Origin: CAVSWN01 sp963770995
Lineage (GTDB): Bacteria; Acidobacteriota; Vicinamibacteria; Vicinamibacterales; CAVVIG01
Length of the DNA stretch: 64,000 nucleotides
Reading direction: 5' to 3'
Assembly: GCA_963770995.1 (NCBI GenBank)
Contig: CAVYRS010000001.1
Location: forward strand, 930,001 to 994,000
The position numbers and the translations under genes were made by a program. Positions 27,070 through 36,578 of the stretch are shown piece by piece. The stretch's first letter is position 1. Each line of letters starts with the position of its first letter. A model generated the notes under the pieces. The model was not told where the DNA came from. It searched no databases and saw nothing but the letters and a program-made list of their open reading frames with translations.

Positions 27070-28266
27070 CTAGCCGGCGTTGTCGCTCGTTCGCTCGGGT
27101 CCGATCGCGCTCCTGTGTGGTTGCCGCCATGTCTGCCCACTTCGCGCGACGTGGTGCGCGGCGGCGGCGACGGACGCTGCGACGTCGACGACGAACAGGC
27201 ACGCGGTCGCGAAGAGGAAGACAGGCAGCCGCCTCGCCTGACCCGCCTTCGCGATCGCGACTGCGACCTCGGCCACGGCCACGGCTGCGTACAACTCAAT
27301 CGACCACCGAGGCAGCCGTCCGGCGACGGTGAGGCCGCCGGCAATCAGCAAGGCGATGCGATCCATGTAGCCGGCCGCCGACATCCATTCCTCGACACGC
27401 GAAGCGAGGCCGACGTTCGCGTGGCGCGGCACGCCGAAGCGGAACGTCGAGAAGACGTTGCGGGCCCACCGCACGTGCTGGTGCCAATAGTCGCTCCAGT
27501 GCTCGACGACGGTGTTGTCGACGACGGCGTCTGGAACGAACCGGAGCCGCCATCCCGCCCGCGTGAGCGCCGCCGCGCTCCGCACATCGCCGCCGGCGCC
27601 GCCGCCGAACAGGCCGACTCCCTCCAATGCGCTCCTCCGGTAGGCTGAGGCTCCCAGTGTCGGGGGATTGAGGCCGAGACGATCCTTCGCCGCAGACGTG
27701 ATCAATTGGTGGACCCAGGATTCGACCGCCGCGTAGCGCGCAACAGTATTCCGTCCGGAGTTCACCGGAGAGATGAAGCCCGCGGTTCCACCGACGCGCT
27801 CGTCCGCGAAGGGCGCCACGAGTCGCCGCAGCCACGCGGCATGTGGGCGTAGATCCGCATCGAGAACGGCGATCACATCCGACGTCCTGGCAAGGCCCAC
27901 TGCCTGGTTCAGCGCCTCGAACTTTCCCACGTGCTGAGGGAGATCGAGCATGTGCGTCCGCGGGCGATCGGCTGCCCAACGGCGGAAACGCTCGCCCGTC
28001 CCGTCCGACGAGCCGTCGTTGATGAGGACGACGACGAGCCGTTCGCTCGGATAGTCCAGACGCGCGATCGCGTCGAGCGTGGATCCCACCGATGCATCCT
28101 CATTCCGCCCGGGTACGAGCAGCGCAACCGACGGGACGGCCGCGTCGAGCCCATCCGCGCTCCTGCGCGGCGCGAGCGCTGCTCCGACGAAAACGGCCCG
28201 CCGCAGTGTTACGAGGAGCAGCATGGAGAGCGCGAGGATGGCCGACGCGGACAGCACGAACGTCAA
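27070..28266 (-). CDS. glycosyltransferase family 2, membrane-anchored
   Basis: About 398 aa. TTG at 28266 is preceded by GGAG (an in-frame GTG lies at 28257). An N-terminal transmembrane helix is followed by a GT2 domain: VPSVALLVPGRNEDASVGST, VVVLINDGSSDGT, VIAVLDADLRPHAAWL (DxD), GGAGGDVRSAAALTRAG (acceptor ED-like site) and WSDYWHQHVRWARNVFSTFR (the QxxRW motif). Three C-terminal helices follow. The features match processive or lipid-linked sugar transferases. It is convergent with the phosphodiesterase-fold gene. Confidence 0.88.
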   Translation of the reverse strand: MTFVLSASAILALSMLLLVTLRRAVFVGAALAPRRSADGLDAAVPSVALLVPGRNEDASVGSTLDAIARLDYPSERLVVVLINDGSSDGTGERFRRWAADRPRTHMLDLPQHVGKFEALNQAVGLARTSDVIAVLDADLRPHAAWLRRLVAPFADERVGGTAGFISPVNSGRNTVARYAAVESWVHQLITSAAKDRLGLNPPTLGASAYRRSALEGVGLFGGGAGGDVRSAAALTRAGWRLRFVPDAVVDNTVVEHWSDYWHQHVRWARNVFSTFRFGVPRHANVGLASRVEEWMSAAGYMDRIALLIAGGLTVAGRLPRWSIELYAAVAVAEVAVAIAKAGQARRLPVFLFATACLFVVDVAASVAAAAHHVARSGQTWRQPHRSAIGPERTSDNAG

Positions 28267-28382
28267 GTGAGTGGCTCCGGGATCGTGTGCAAGCCTCTCT
28301 CCGGGGGCGCCAGGACGACGAGGTCTAAGAACCGAAATGTCGGTCCATCCTAAACCGCAACGAGCGCGAGGAGAAGCGGAAG

Positions 28383-28808
28383 TCAACGAGATTTCGCGAG
28401 ACGGAATGGTTTCGGCAGGGGTACTCCCTCCACTGCAAGCTGCTGCCGCTCTTCCTCGGGGAGGAGCACCGTGAGTTCTGCCGTATTTGTGTCGATGAGT
28501 CGCAACTCGAACTTGCTGAAGTCATGACCGTCATTTTCATAGGAAAACGATAAGACGTTGCCGCTCCGACGCACGTCAGTCACCGGAATGAGCGTCGATC
28601 CCGCCTCGGTGACCCTGTCGACGTTCCCTTGCCCGTCGACCTCGATGCTCTTGCCGATGCTCATTGCGCCCTGAGGGGTACCGGCCTTGTCATTCAACGC
28701 CAGGCGCACGTAGGTCGTTCCGTGAAATTCGGCGGTCCAGTCGCCGCTGTAAGGGACAAGTGGCTGGCCGAGGATGACGGTGACGAATGCCAGTGTCAGA
28801 AGTCGCAT
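28383..28808 (-). CDS. secreted lipocalin-like hypothetical protein
   Basis: A 141-aa exported protein; ATG 28808 follows GGAGGG. The signal peptide is MRLLTLAFVTVILGQPL, then PYSGDWTAEFHGTTYVRLAL and repeated strand segments (VLSFSYENDGHDFSKFELRL, TAELTVLLPEEE) consistent with a small beta-barrel. Acidobacterial genomes contain many such proteins of unknown role. Lies 117 bp upstream of the glycosyltransferase start on the same strand. Confidence 0.7.
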   Translation of the reverse strand: MRLLTLAFVTVILGQPLVPYSGDWTAEFHGTTYVRLALNDKAGTPQGAMSIGKSIEVDGQGNVDRVTEAGSTLIPVTDVRRSGNVLSFSYENDGHDFSKFELRLIDTNTAELTVLLPEEERQQLAVEGVPLPKPFRLAKSR

Positions 28809-28916
28809 GTGCCCTCCGTTCGACGAATTTAGACTGGCATCCCGACGGTTTGGCCGCCAAGCGACAGATCGTGAGTTCCTCGGCTGCGAACTCCATTCGT
28901 CACGCGGGGCGGAAAA

Positions 28917-29480
28917 TCAGAATGCGTCCGGCGCCGCGCTGGTCGGGGCGTCAGGCTTCGCTTGACTCAGAGCATCCGCGCGCCGCTCGATCGAGCCGGC
29001 CAGTGTATGCATCGCTTCGAGCACGCTCTGACTTTTTTCCGTGTCGAAGTTGGGCGGGAAGTCGAAGTTGAAGAGTGCAGCCACCTCATGGGGCGCCCAC
29101 CTTGCCTTCAGGCAGCTCTCCTCGTGTCTCAGCATGAACTCGTGCTTGACCTCGAGTGCAAACAGTGCCAGTTCGCCTTCCCGATCGAACTTGTATCCGG
29201 TGAACGCGTACGATTCCATCGTCACTGGGGCGCGCGTCTCCATCGACACCACGAGGTTTCGAGAGTATTTCCCCCGACCGTTCTGCAGCAGGACGACGAC
29301 CTTCCGGCCGCGGAACTCCCCTTTGAGGAACCTTCGTCTGGCCACCGTGTTCTCGAGGCCGTGGACGAACCCCGGCCGATCGAGCAGCGTCGCGAAGCCA
29401 GGCAGAAAGGGCCTTTGCGGGCGCCCGAACGCGCTCCACAGGCCCCACGACAACAGTGTGGCGACCAGCAAGGAAAACAT
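28917..29480 (-). CDS. membrane-anchored hypothetical protein
   Basis: A 187-aa protein with an N-terminal transmembrane segment (FSLLVATLLSWGLWSAFG). A soluble domain has the block RFLKGEFRGRKVVVLLQNGR, a beta-hairpin-rich region, and then a C-terminal helix (EKSQSVLEAMHTLAGSIERR). No family recognised. Likely exposed on one membrane face and co-directional with the downstream secreted protein. Confidence 0.65.
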   Translation of the reverse strand: MFSLLVATLLSWGLWSAFGRPQRPFLPGFATLLDRPGFVHGLENTVARRRFLKGEFRGRKVVVLLQNGRGKYSRNLVVSMETRAPVTMESYAFTGYKFDREGELALFALEVKHEFMLRHEESCLKARWAPHEVAALFNFDFPPNFDTEKSQSVLEAMHTLAGSIERRADALSQAKPDAPTSAAPDAF

Positions 29481-29970
29481 GGAGCCTTCAAAGGGGAGAG
29501 CACGATTCTGAGGAATCGCGGCGATGCCGTCAATAGACAGAAACGTGATTCGGACGACGGAACTGTTGTGAATCAGGCTCCAATAATCACGACAAGCGCC
29601 TCAACCGTTTGCGCGTTTGCGCTTGAAGCCTGATCGACGAATTGCTACTCTGGAAATGTTCGTGGTCGTACCGTGAGGGGCGCCTCATCCGCTCGAGCAG
29701 CGCAGTCGATCGTACAGCACGGCCATATGGACCGCTCGTTGCTCTCTCAATAAACCGCTCGTTGCTCTCTCAGTAACCGAGTGGTCCGAGCGCGAGCGAC
29801 AACAAATCGCGCTCAGGACCATCGCCGAATCGCCCGCATTCGTATTCGCCTTCACATCGATACTGGCGGCGCAACTCGCGGCTCGTCGAGCCCGCCCGTT
29901 CCACGCTGAAGGCAGGCGCGGGACATTGGCATCGCCGACATTGTATGAACAGGACCGTAAGGGGGTTTTC
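29481..29970. other. intergenic region with a 23-bp tandem duplication
   Basis: No gene is supported in this 490-bp divergent spacer between the membrane-anchored protein and YceI. Local GC is lower than in the genes. It holds the duplicated unit at 29731-29776 and the ribosome-binding site AAGGGGG of the YceI gene. Confidence 0.5.
29731..29776. repeat. two tandem copies of a 23-bp unit
   Basis: Bases 29731-29753 and 29754-29776 are identical except for one position (CAATAA versus CAGTAA at the unit ends). Each begins ACCGCTCGTTGCTCTCTC. A simple local duplication or a paired binding site upstream of the YceI gene. Confidence 0.8.
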
Positions 29971-30594
29971 TTGACTCGTGCACAACTGCCGGCCTCGTTG
30001 GCCGCGGCAATGATGTTGACGCTCGCGATGTCCTCGTTGGCCCACGCACAGGCGCAATCGACCGGCGTCTATACGCTCAACCAGGCGGCGAGCGTCATCG
30101 ACTTCTCGATCTACGGATCGGCCATCTTCAAGATCAAGCGGGACGGCCAATTCAAGGAGTTTACCGGCCAGTTGTCCTACGACCCTGCGAGTCCAGTCAA
30201 TACCGATGTCGACCTCACCGTGTACACGGGCAGCGTCGACATGCACAACTCCGAACACGAACAGCTGTTGAAGTCCGGCGAGTTTTTCGATGTCGAGCGT
30301 TTCCCGACGATGCACTTCAAGAGCTCGTCAACCGAGATGAAACCCGACGGCACGTTCTCGATGATCGGCGACATGACCATTCGCGGAGTCACCCAGCGGC
30401 TGACGATTCCGGTGAGGCTCCGACAGGCTCCCGCGGCCGGCGCCGTCTTCGAAACCACGTTTCAGATCGATCGCACCGCGTTTGGTCTGAACGGGATCTC
30501 GAAGTGGAACGGCTTCAAGGTTTCGATCTCGAAGACCGTGCAGGTCCACATCGCGATCGCGACGGCTCCCACGACCTCACAAGTCGCACGATAG
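29971..30594 (+). CDS. YceI-family periplasmic lipocalin-like protein
   Basis: A protein of about 207 aa. TTG at 29971 follows a strong AAGGGGG; an in-frame ATG at 29926 lacks a site. The signal peptide is LPASLAAAMMLTLAMSSLAH-AQ. The mature YceI barrel shows VYTLNQAASVIDFSIYG, FKEFTGQLSYDPASP, SGEFFDVERFPTMHFKSSS and MTIRGVTQRLTIPV, which are the family hallmarks for binding polyisoprenoid-type lipids. It is monocistronic. Confidence 0.9.
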   Translation: MTRAQLPASLAAAMMLTLAMSSLAHAQAQSTGVYTLNQAASVIDFSIYGSAIFKIKRDGQFKEFTGQLSYDPASPVNTDVDLTVYTGSVDMHNSEHEQLLKSGEFFDVERFPTMHFKSSSTEMKPDGTFSMIGDMTIRGVTQRLTIPVRLRQAPAAGAVFETTFQIDRTAFGLNGISKWNGFKVSISKTVQVHIAIATAPTTSQVAR

Positions 30595-30866
30595 GCACAC
30601 GATGACATCAACACCGACAGCGGGAACCGTGGCGTGAACAGCCCCAACACAGGCGTGGGACCGGTCTTCATCGCGCGATCCGGGGTCATTCACGCCACGG
30701 TTCCTCTCGAATCCGAATCAGAACACGTCTCCACGTAGGCGTACCTCACCCGCTCATCTCGAGTCGCGCTGATCCTGGCTGTTGCGGCGTGTTGGGCGCG
30801 GCCTCTCTGGATCGTGAGGGGCAGTTCCAGCTCCAATCCCGGCGATCCGCCCTGCTGAACAGTACA

Positions 30867-30989
30867 CATGCCGCCACATGCCCAGCCCCACATGATCAGC
30901 CAGTGTGCGGCGCCGCGTAGCCGGCCGCGGCGGAAAATGAAACGATTCGCGGCGAACGCGAGAACGAATCGTCGAAGGCCTGCAAGAAG
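30867..30989 (-). pseudogene. fragment of an Fe-S oxidoreductase/cytochrome-b-like membrane protein
   Basis: About 40 codons reading LAGLRRFVLAFAANRFIFRR then GRLRGAAHWLIMWGWACGG. The pattern of a basic Arg-rich turn followed by AHWLIMWG matches the start of the membrane part of large Fe-S-binding oxidoreductases. Nothing else of such a gene is present; downstream codons have no family resemblance. A relic. Confidence 0.45.
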
Positions 30990-31002
30990 ATTTGAGCCAA
31001 TG

Positions 31003-31092
31003 TGGCGCTGCGTCGAAGTGATTGATCGCGCCGGCAACACCGCGGCGTGCAGCACGACGGTGACGGTGCCGCCCGACAGCGTGCAGCAATAA
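31003..31092 (+). pseudogene. HYR/Ig-like repeat C-terminal fragment
   Basis: A short open stretch spells VEVIDRAGNTAACSTTVTVP followed by a stop at 31092. This is the C-terminal beta-strand of an extracellular HYR-type domain (consensus DxAGNTAxCxxTVTV). The body of the gene is missing, and the fragment abuts an oppositely oriented relic. Confidence 0.5.
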
Positions 31093-31172
31093 TGGAGAAA
31101 ACATGAAACGAGAAAATAAGGGTGGAGCAACACGTTGGCGGTGGACGTCCTGTAGAGCCGAAGGGGCGCCAC

Positions 31173-32576
31173 TCATTGAAGCGGCACGCGGGCCACGACC
31201 GTCGTGCCGCAGGCTGGCTTCGAGTCGATGACGAGCTCACCCTTCACGAGCTTCAGGCGCTCCCGCATGCTCGTCAGACCGAGACCGCGATCCTGTGGAA
31301 CGGATTCGGGATTGAAGCCGCGTCCGCCGTCGCGCACGGTCAGGCTGAGCACCCTCGGTGCGCCCTCGAGGTTCACGGTAAAACGAGCAGCGGCGCTGTG
31401 GCGCACCGCATTCTGCAGCGCCTCCTGCAGCACTCTGAACAGGCACAGCGCGATGTCGGGCCGCACGGTTCCGGGCACGTCCTGGTGGGTGAAGTCCACC
31501 TCGACTCTCTGCCGGGTCGAAATCACCGCACAGAAGTCCCTGATCGCCGGAACGACGCCGAGCAGCTGCAGCTTGGACGAGTGCAGCTCGTGCGACAGCG
31601 CCTGCAGGTCGGTGGCTATGTCGACGGTCTGCCGGCACAGCGCGGCGATGGATCGGTGAAGCTCGCTCCCCGGATCCGCGGACCGCAGCAACTGTTCCTG
31701 CGCGATCGAGAGCAGCGCCAGCCGTTGACCGATGTCGTCGTGCAGATCCCGCGCGATGCGGGCCCGCTCGGCTTCCTGGGCCTCGAGCAGCCGGCGGCTC
31801 TGGTCGGAGAGCACTTCTTCCGCGCGCTTGCGCTCCGTGATGTCCTGGACAGTGCCTCGAAGCCCCGTAATCCGGCCGTCGGCGTCGCGCTGCACTTCAC
31901 CGCGCGCCGTGACCCACCGGCGTGATCCGTCGCCGATCATCTCGACGTCGAGCTCGTACGGCGTCCCGGCACGCATCGCCTCGTCCGCGCAGCGCGCAAT
32001 CCGTTCCCAGTGTTCCGGCGGGTACAGGTGTGGATGATTGGTGGCGAGCACCTCAGGCGAACCGGGCTCCAATCCGGCGATGCGGTAGAGCTCGTCCGAC
32101 CAGATGACTTCGTCCGTGGCGGCATTCCATTGCCAGCTGCCAATGGCCGCGAGCCGCTGCGCTTCCGTGAGCTCCGACTCCTTCCGGCGCAGCGATTCTT
32201 CGGCGTCTCTGCGCTCGGTGATGTCGACGCACGATCCCACGTAGCCGGTGAACGCGCCGTCCGGCGCCAGCAGCGGGATGCCGCTATCGAGCACCCACCG
32301 GTATTCGCCGTCGTGCCGCCTGAGCCGATACTCCAGCGTGAACGGCTGGCGCCGTTCGAATCCCGTCGTCATCACCTCGAGGCATCGCGGAAGGTCGTCC
32401 GGATGAATCGAGTCACGCCAGCCGTCGGCGAGCACCGCCTCCAGCGTGCGACCGGTGAAGGCCGTGCAGGACGCGTTGACGTAGGTGCATCGCTTGTCGG
32501 CACCCCACATCCAGATCAGGACGGGGGCAATGTCCGCCACCAGCCGGAACGGCTCTTCGCTTCCGGAGGCGCTCAT
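31173..32576 (-). CDS. PAS-PAS sensor histidine kinase (HisKA_3/NarL-type)
   Basis: A 467-aa cytosolic kinase with no transmembrane segment. Two PAS/PAC units occupy residues about 10-125 (APVLIWMWGADKRCTYVNAS; GYVGSCVDITERRDAEE) and 135-255 (IGSWQWNAATDEVIWSDELY; GTVQDITERKRAEE). The dimerisation helix ERARIARDLHDDIGQRLALL holds the phospho-acceptor His. The HATPase part has LQEALQNAVRHSAA (N box) and VRDGGRGFNPES, then GLGLTSMRERL (G boxes). ATGA overlap with the response-regulator gene upstream means coupled translation. Confidence 0.93.
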   Translation of the reverse strand: MSASGSEEPFRLVADIAPVLIWMWGADKRCTYVNASCTAFTGRTLEAVLADGWRDSIHPDDLPRCLEVMTTGFERRQPFTLEYRLRRHDGEYRWVLDSGIPLLAPDGAFTGYVGSCVDITERRDAEESLRRKESELTEAQRLAAIGSWQWNAATDEVIWSDELYRIAGLEPGSPEVLATNHPHLYPPEHWERIARCADEAMRAGTPYELDVEMIGDGSRRWVTARGEVQRDADGRITGLRGTVQDITERKRAEEVLSDQSRRLLEAQEAERARIARDLHDDIGQRLALLSIAQEQLLRSADPGSELHRSIAALCRQTVDIATDLQALSHELHSSKLQLLGVVPAIRDFCAVISTRQRVEVDFTHQDVPGTVRPDIALCLFRVLQEALQNAVRHSAAARFTVNLEGAPRVLSLTVRDGGRGFNPESVPQDRGLGLTSMRERLKLVKGELVIDSKPACGTTVVARVPLQ

Positions 32577-33455
32577 CGCCGGTACTCCCCTACGACGTGG
32601 CTGTGCTGATCACAGATCGCGTCGCGCCCCGCGCCCATACCGACACCGGCCGACGAGTAGCCACAGAGCACCGAGCACGTGCGTCCGATGCCAAGTCGAT
32701 TCCACTGCACCTCGAGGGAGACGGCCGCGGCTTCGTTGTCGTTCCTCCACAGGACGTCGACCATCTCCCCGTACGACGCGGACCAGGCGCTTCCGGCTCC
32801 CCGTCGCCCTCTCCATGATCGGCGTTATCGCGTCCTTGAAGCGCCCCGCGTCCGGGAGCCCGTCGACCATGAAACGGTCCAGCATCTCGCCAGCATCGAC
32901 GATCAGGAGTTCGCTCCGGGCCGTCCGCTCCTCGGTGTCGATGCCCATGGCCACCAGTTGCTCGCGCACGGCTGCGCTGTGCGGAGCGGTGGCGATCACG
33001 ACCGCCGCCTGGCCGGCGAGCAATCCGTCCCCGATGAAGCCGCCGACCGTGCGCGCGAGTGACGGCACGTCATCGTAGAAACACACGGCATGGAAGTTCA
33101 GCGCCCGGCGGACCGCCGGGAGGAGATCGACCAGCATCTTCCCCTTCGGCACCAGTGCCGAAGCGCCCAGCCCGCACGCAGCCCTCGAGAATTCCGCATC
33201 GTCGTGAGCGGTGGCGAAGACGATCCTGGGCGCGTCCGGCAAGTCCCTGACGATTGCGGCCGCCTCGAACCCGTTGAGGCAGGGCATCGCGATATCGAGG
33301 ACGACCAGGTCGGGACGAAGCGCGCCACAGGCCTCGACAGCCGCCCGCCCGTCGGCGACCGTCGCGACCACGTCGTACTCGGAGGCGAGCAGGTTGGCGA
33401 TCAGCGCACGCGTCTCGTCGTGATCGTCGGCGACCACGACCCTGGGGTAGGGCAT
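32573..33455 (-). CDS. response regulator fused to MEDS sensory domain (frame break at about 32774)
   Basis: The receiver domain spans residues 1-120 with VVVADDHDETR acidic pocket, phospho-Asp in LVVLDIAMPCLNG, the T/S site FATAHDDAEF and Lys in LVPKGKML. A second domain starting HAVCFYDDVPSLARTVGGFI is a MEDS (DcmR-like) module. The frame changes at about 32774; omitting one base continues YGEMVDVLWRNDNEAAAVSL, then LCGYSS and CDQHSHVVGEYRR, the normal MEDS end. No DNA-binding output domain exists. Total about 294 residues. Coupled by ATGA to the PAS kinase. Confidence 0.85.
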
Positions 33456-33506
33456 TTGTAAACGGGAATCTTATGCCATGAAGCCCGGGACCGAAGAGCT
33501 CGTGTC

Positions 33507-35652
33507 TTACGCGAAAGCGGAGCTTCGTGGCAGCGGAATGGACGCCTCGACGCGCGTGCCGCGGTTGATGGCCGACTGAACCGACAACTCGCCTCCCACG
33601 CTGCGCACGCGCTCCGCCATGCTCATGAGGCCCAGCCCCGGTCCGCTCTCGGTTTCGGCGGTGGAAAAGCCGCGGCCCGAGTCCGACACGCATAGCGACA
33701 CCGCGTCCGAGGTGGCTGCCAGCTTGACGTCGATTCGGTGGACGCCGCCGTGCTTCTCGGCGTTTCGGAGGGCTTCCTGGGCGACTCGGAACAGGCAGGT
33801 CGTGACCGTGGACGGTAGCTCCGGCATCTCGTCGTGTCTGAAATCGACCTGGATGCCGTGCTGCCGTCCGAAATCCGCGCAGTAGGTCGCCAGCGCCTTG
33901 GCCAACCCGACGAGCGCCACCTGCGACGGGTGCAGCCGGTGGGACAGGCGATGCGTATCGGAGCAGATGTCCTCGAGGAGCTTGCTCGATGCCTGCAGCT
34001 GGTCGGCGAGGGACGGAGCTCGGAGGAACCGCGACGTCTTCTGCACTTCGGCCAACTGGCAGGCCAGCACGGCGAGCCGTTGGCCGATGTTGTCGTGCAG
34101 CTCGCGCGCGACATGCGCCCGCTCTTCGTCCTGCACCCGGGTCAGGCGATCGCGAAGCGCGCGCAGCTTCGTCTCGGACTCGACTCGTTCGGTGATGTCC
34201 TGATAGATGCCGAAGCACCCTGCGAACGCGTTATCGACCATCAACGGAATCGCGTGCAGTTCCACGTTGACCCGGCTCCCGTCCCTGCGGCGCCTGACGA
34301 CCTTGGTATGGACCGTCTCGCCGCTCAACACGCGCTTGCTGATCTCTTTGGCTTCCTGATTCTCGGGCAGACCCACCAGGTCGTCCGGATCCTTCCCCAG
34401 CAGATCGTCCTCGGAATAGCGAAACATGTGCTGGAACGCCGCGTTGTAGAACTGCACGCGGTGATCCTTGTTGCCGACGAGGATGCCAAATGGGCTGTAG
34501 GCAATCAGCGTGCGAAGAAGCGCGCTGCGCTCGTGGGCCTCCTGCTCGTGACCCTTGCTGGCCGTGATGTCGAAGGTGGTTCCCAGAATCGCCGGCTTGC
34601 CCTCGTACTCCGTGGGCGTGCCGGTGAAGTCGATCCAGCGCGTCTCGCCGCTTTTGGTCGCGACCTTGAACTCGAAGCGGAGGGGAACACCTTCCGCTCC
34701 CGGGCGATCCGCAGCGCGCGTCCGCACGAGATCCCTCGATTCCGGGTGGACCAGATCCCAGACCGTCATGGAAAGGAGCTCCCGGGACGAATACCCGGTG
34801 AACGCCTCTACCCGTGGATTGACGTAGCAGAACGCGCCGTCCCGCCGGAAGATGAAAATGCCGCACCGCACCGTTTCGGCCAGGAGACGATATTTCGATT
34901 CGCTTTCCCGAAGCGCGTCTTCCGCCTGCTTTTGCGGCGTGATGTCGGCGATGGCGGCCAACACGCACGGCCGTCCGCCGAGCGTGATGAGACCGGCCGA
35001 ATACAGGGTGGTGATCAGGCTCCCCGACTTCGTGCGAAACTGCGTGTTCCGATCCCGGAGAGTCTTCTGACGCTCCAGCGTCGCGATCATCGCGGCCCGA
35101 TCGCCGGGAGAGGGCCAGACCTTGAGCTCCAGCGACGTGCGCCCCACGATCTCGGCGCGGGTGTAGCCCATCTGGCGCTCGAACGCCTCGTTGATCTCGA
35201 GGTATCTCCCCTCGTCCACGGTCGTGATCGCCATCGCGATCGGGCTGGCCTGGAACGCGGTCGTGAACCGGTCTTCGGAGGCGCGCAGTGCGCGGGCCGT
35301 CAGCACGCGCTCGGTGACGTCGCGCGCCGCGCCGGCCACCAACGGTGTGCTGGCGCCTTCACGTAGAGCGCACTGGTACATCCCACACCCGGTATTCGCC
35401 GGCGCGCGTGCGCACGGCCATCAGGCCGGTTGCCACTCCGTCTCGTCGGACCGTGTCGAGATACGGTTGGAATTTGGCTCGAGCTTCTGGCGCCAGCAGT
35501 TCCGGAATCGGAATCCGCAGGAGCTCGTCGGGCTCGCGGCCCAGCGCACGCGCCGCGGCGGCGTTGACCCAGAGAAGCCGGCCGTCGAGATCGTGCCTGC
35601 ACTGGAGATCGGTCTCTAGCGTCCACCCGCGACCTGCTGCGCTCTCGCTCAT
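33507..35652 (-). CDS. multi-PAS sensor histidine kinase (frame break near 35373)
   Basis: A cytosolic kinase of about 714 residues with four PAS domains and a HisKA_3 core. The first PAS (start MSESAAGRGWTLETDLQCRH at 35652) is in a different frame; dropping one base near 35373 joins EYRVWDV to YQCALREGASTPLVAG. Later PAS units begin FTTAFQASPIAMAITTV, LLAETVRCGIFIFRRDG and LIAYSPFGILVGNKDH. The phospho-acceptor helix is HVARELHDNIGQRLAVLA, with the N box VAQEALRNAEKHGG and the G box GLGLMSMAERV. It lies 51 bp upstream of the response regulator-MEDS gene on the same strand, so all three probably form one operon. Confidence 0.88.
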
Positions 35653-35848
35653 ACCTGGCCGTCCGCTGAAGAGGCGATTATTGTAAACGGACTGCCCGTG
35701 AATGTACACCCCACTTCTGCGACATCAGCGGTGAGCTGTGTCCATGCGGCGATCGGCCTCCCGCGCCAGGGCGATCTTCACGCTGGCGACGCCGGAAACA
35801 ACACGAGGTCGGCAAGCTGCGCGAGCCCGACTTACGTCTTAGAATGCG

Positions 35849-36220
35849 ATGGAATGTAGTGGTTTGCGGGTCATCGGCGTAGCCACCGTTGCCCTTCTCG
35901 CGGTCGCGAGCGTCGCCCAGGGGCAGCAGCCCACGGTGCCGCAGTCCGGAGAGCGCGTGCCGGTGGTCGTGCAGGCGCCCACGCCTCCGCTGAAAATCCC
36001 GCCGATCCCGCTGTGGGGCGATCCACCTCTGCCGCGATTTGGCATCGTGACCCTGCTGCCCCCTGACACGAACGGCCAATTCGTACGCGCTGGCGTTCCG
36101 GTCGGCCAGCTTGCGATGCGCGCCAGACGCGCCGTGGCGGCTGCTCGGCATCGCCGCGCCGAACGAGACGCTCACAACGCGGTTCGGCAGGCGCTGCAGG
36201 AGTACCTGGCGCGGCGCTAA
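35849..36220 (+). CDS. secreted proline-rich hypothetical protein
   Basis: A 123-aa exported protein. The signal peptide is VIGVATVALLAVASVAQG-QQ. A Pro-rich mature segment (VVVQAPTPPLKIPPIPLWGD) follows, then PRFGIVTLLPPDTNGQFVRA and a basic helical tail. No family recognised. It is divergent from the multi-PAS kinase across a 196-bp spacer. Confidence 0.6.
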   Translation: MECSGLRVIGVATVALLAVASVAQGQQPTVPQSGERVPVVVQAPTPPLKIPPIPLWGDPPLPRFGIVTLLPPDTNGQFVRAGVPVGQLAMRARRAVAAARHRRAERDAHNAVRQALQEYLARR

Positions 36221-36284
36221 CGGCCGTGCGTGTACCTGTGTCACGCGTGGACGGACCGCTCCTGAGACCCTGTTAAATGTCGTT

Positions 36285-36470
36285 CTAATCACTGTCCGGA
36301 TTTGTCGTTTCCTCGAGATCGTTGAGCACATCGAAGATTTGATCCGCTGAGGCCCTCAGCTCGCGGATGATCTCGCGGTTGGCGGGGTTCTGCTGACTTT
36401 CGAGCGCGCGCCGCGCCTCGTCGATATAGCGGAGAGATTTCGCGATCTGCTGTCGCTCATCGTCGGTCAT
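36285..36470 (-). CDS. 61-aa helical protein
   Basis: A small acidic protein starting MTDDERQQIAKSLRYIDEAR (ATG 36470) and continuing as two amphipathic helices (ALESQQNPANREIIRELRAS; ADQIFDVLNDLEE). A longer upstream frame to 36566 is low-complexity and is rejected. Resembles small conserved proteins of unknown role. Lies 108 bp downstream of the VOC gene. Confidence 0.6.
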   Translation of the reverse strand: MTDDERQQIAKSLRYIDEARRALESQQNPANREIIRELRASADQIFDVLNDLEETTNPDSD

Positions 36471-36578
36471 TCGAAACACGCGGTTCGAGGCGTGTGGTTC
36501 GTCGTCGTCGAGCTGTCGCCGTCCCGGCTCACGGTCGCGATGTCGTTCTCTGCCTGAATGCCCCATCGCTGGAGCGTA

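Noticed and set aside
30690..31172. 160-codon minus-strand gene
   Set aside because: Only about 40 codons resemble a protein family; the rest is unrelated, so only a relic is reported.
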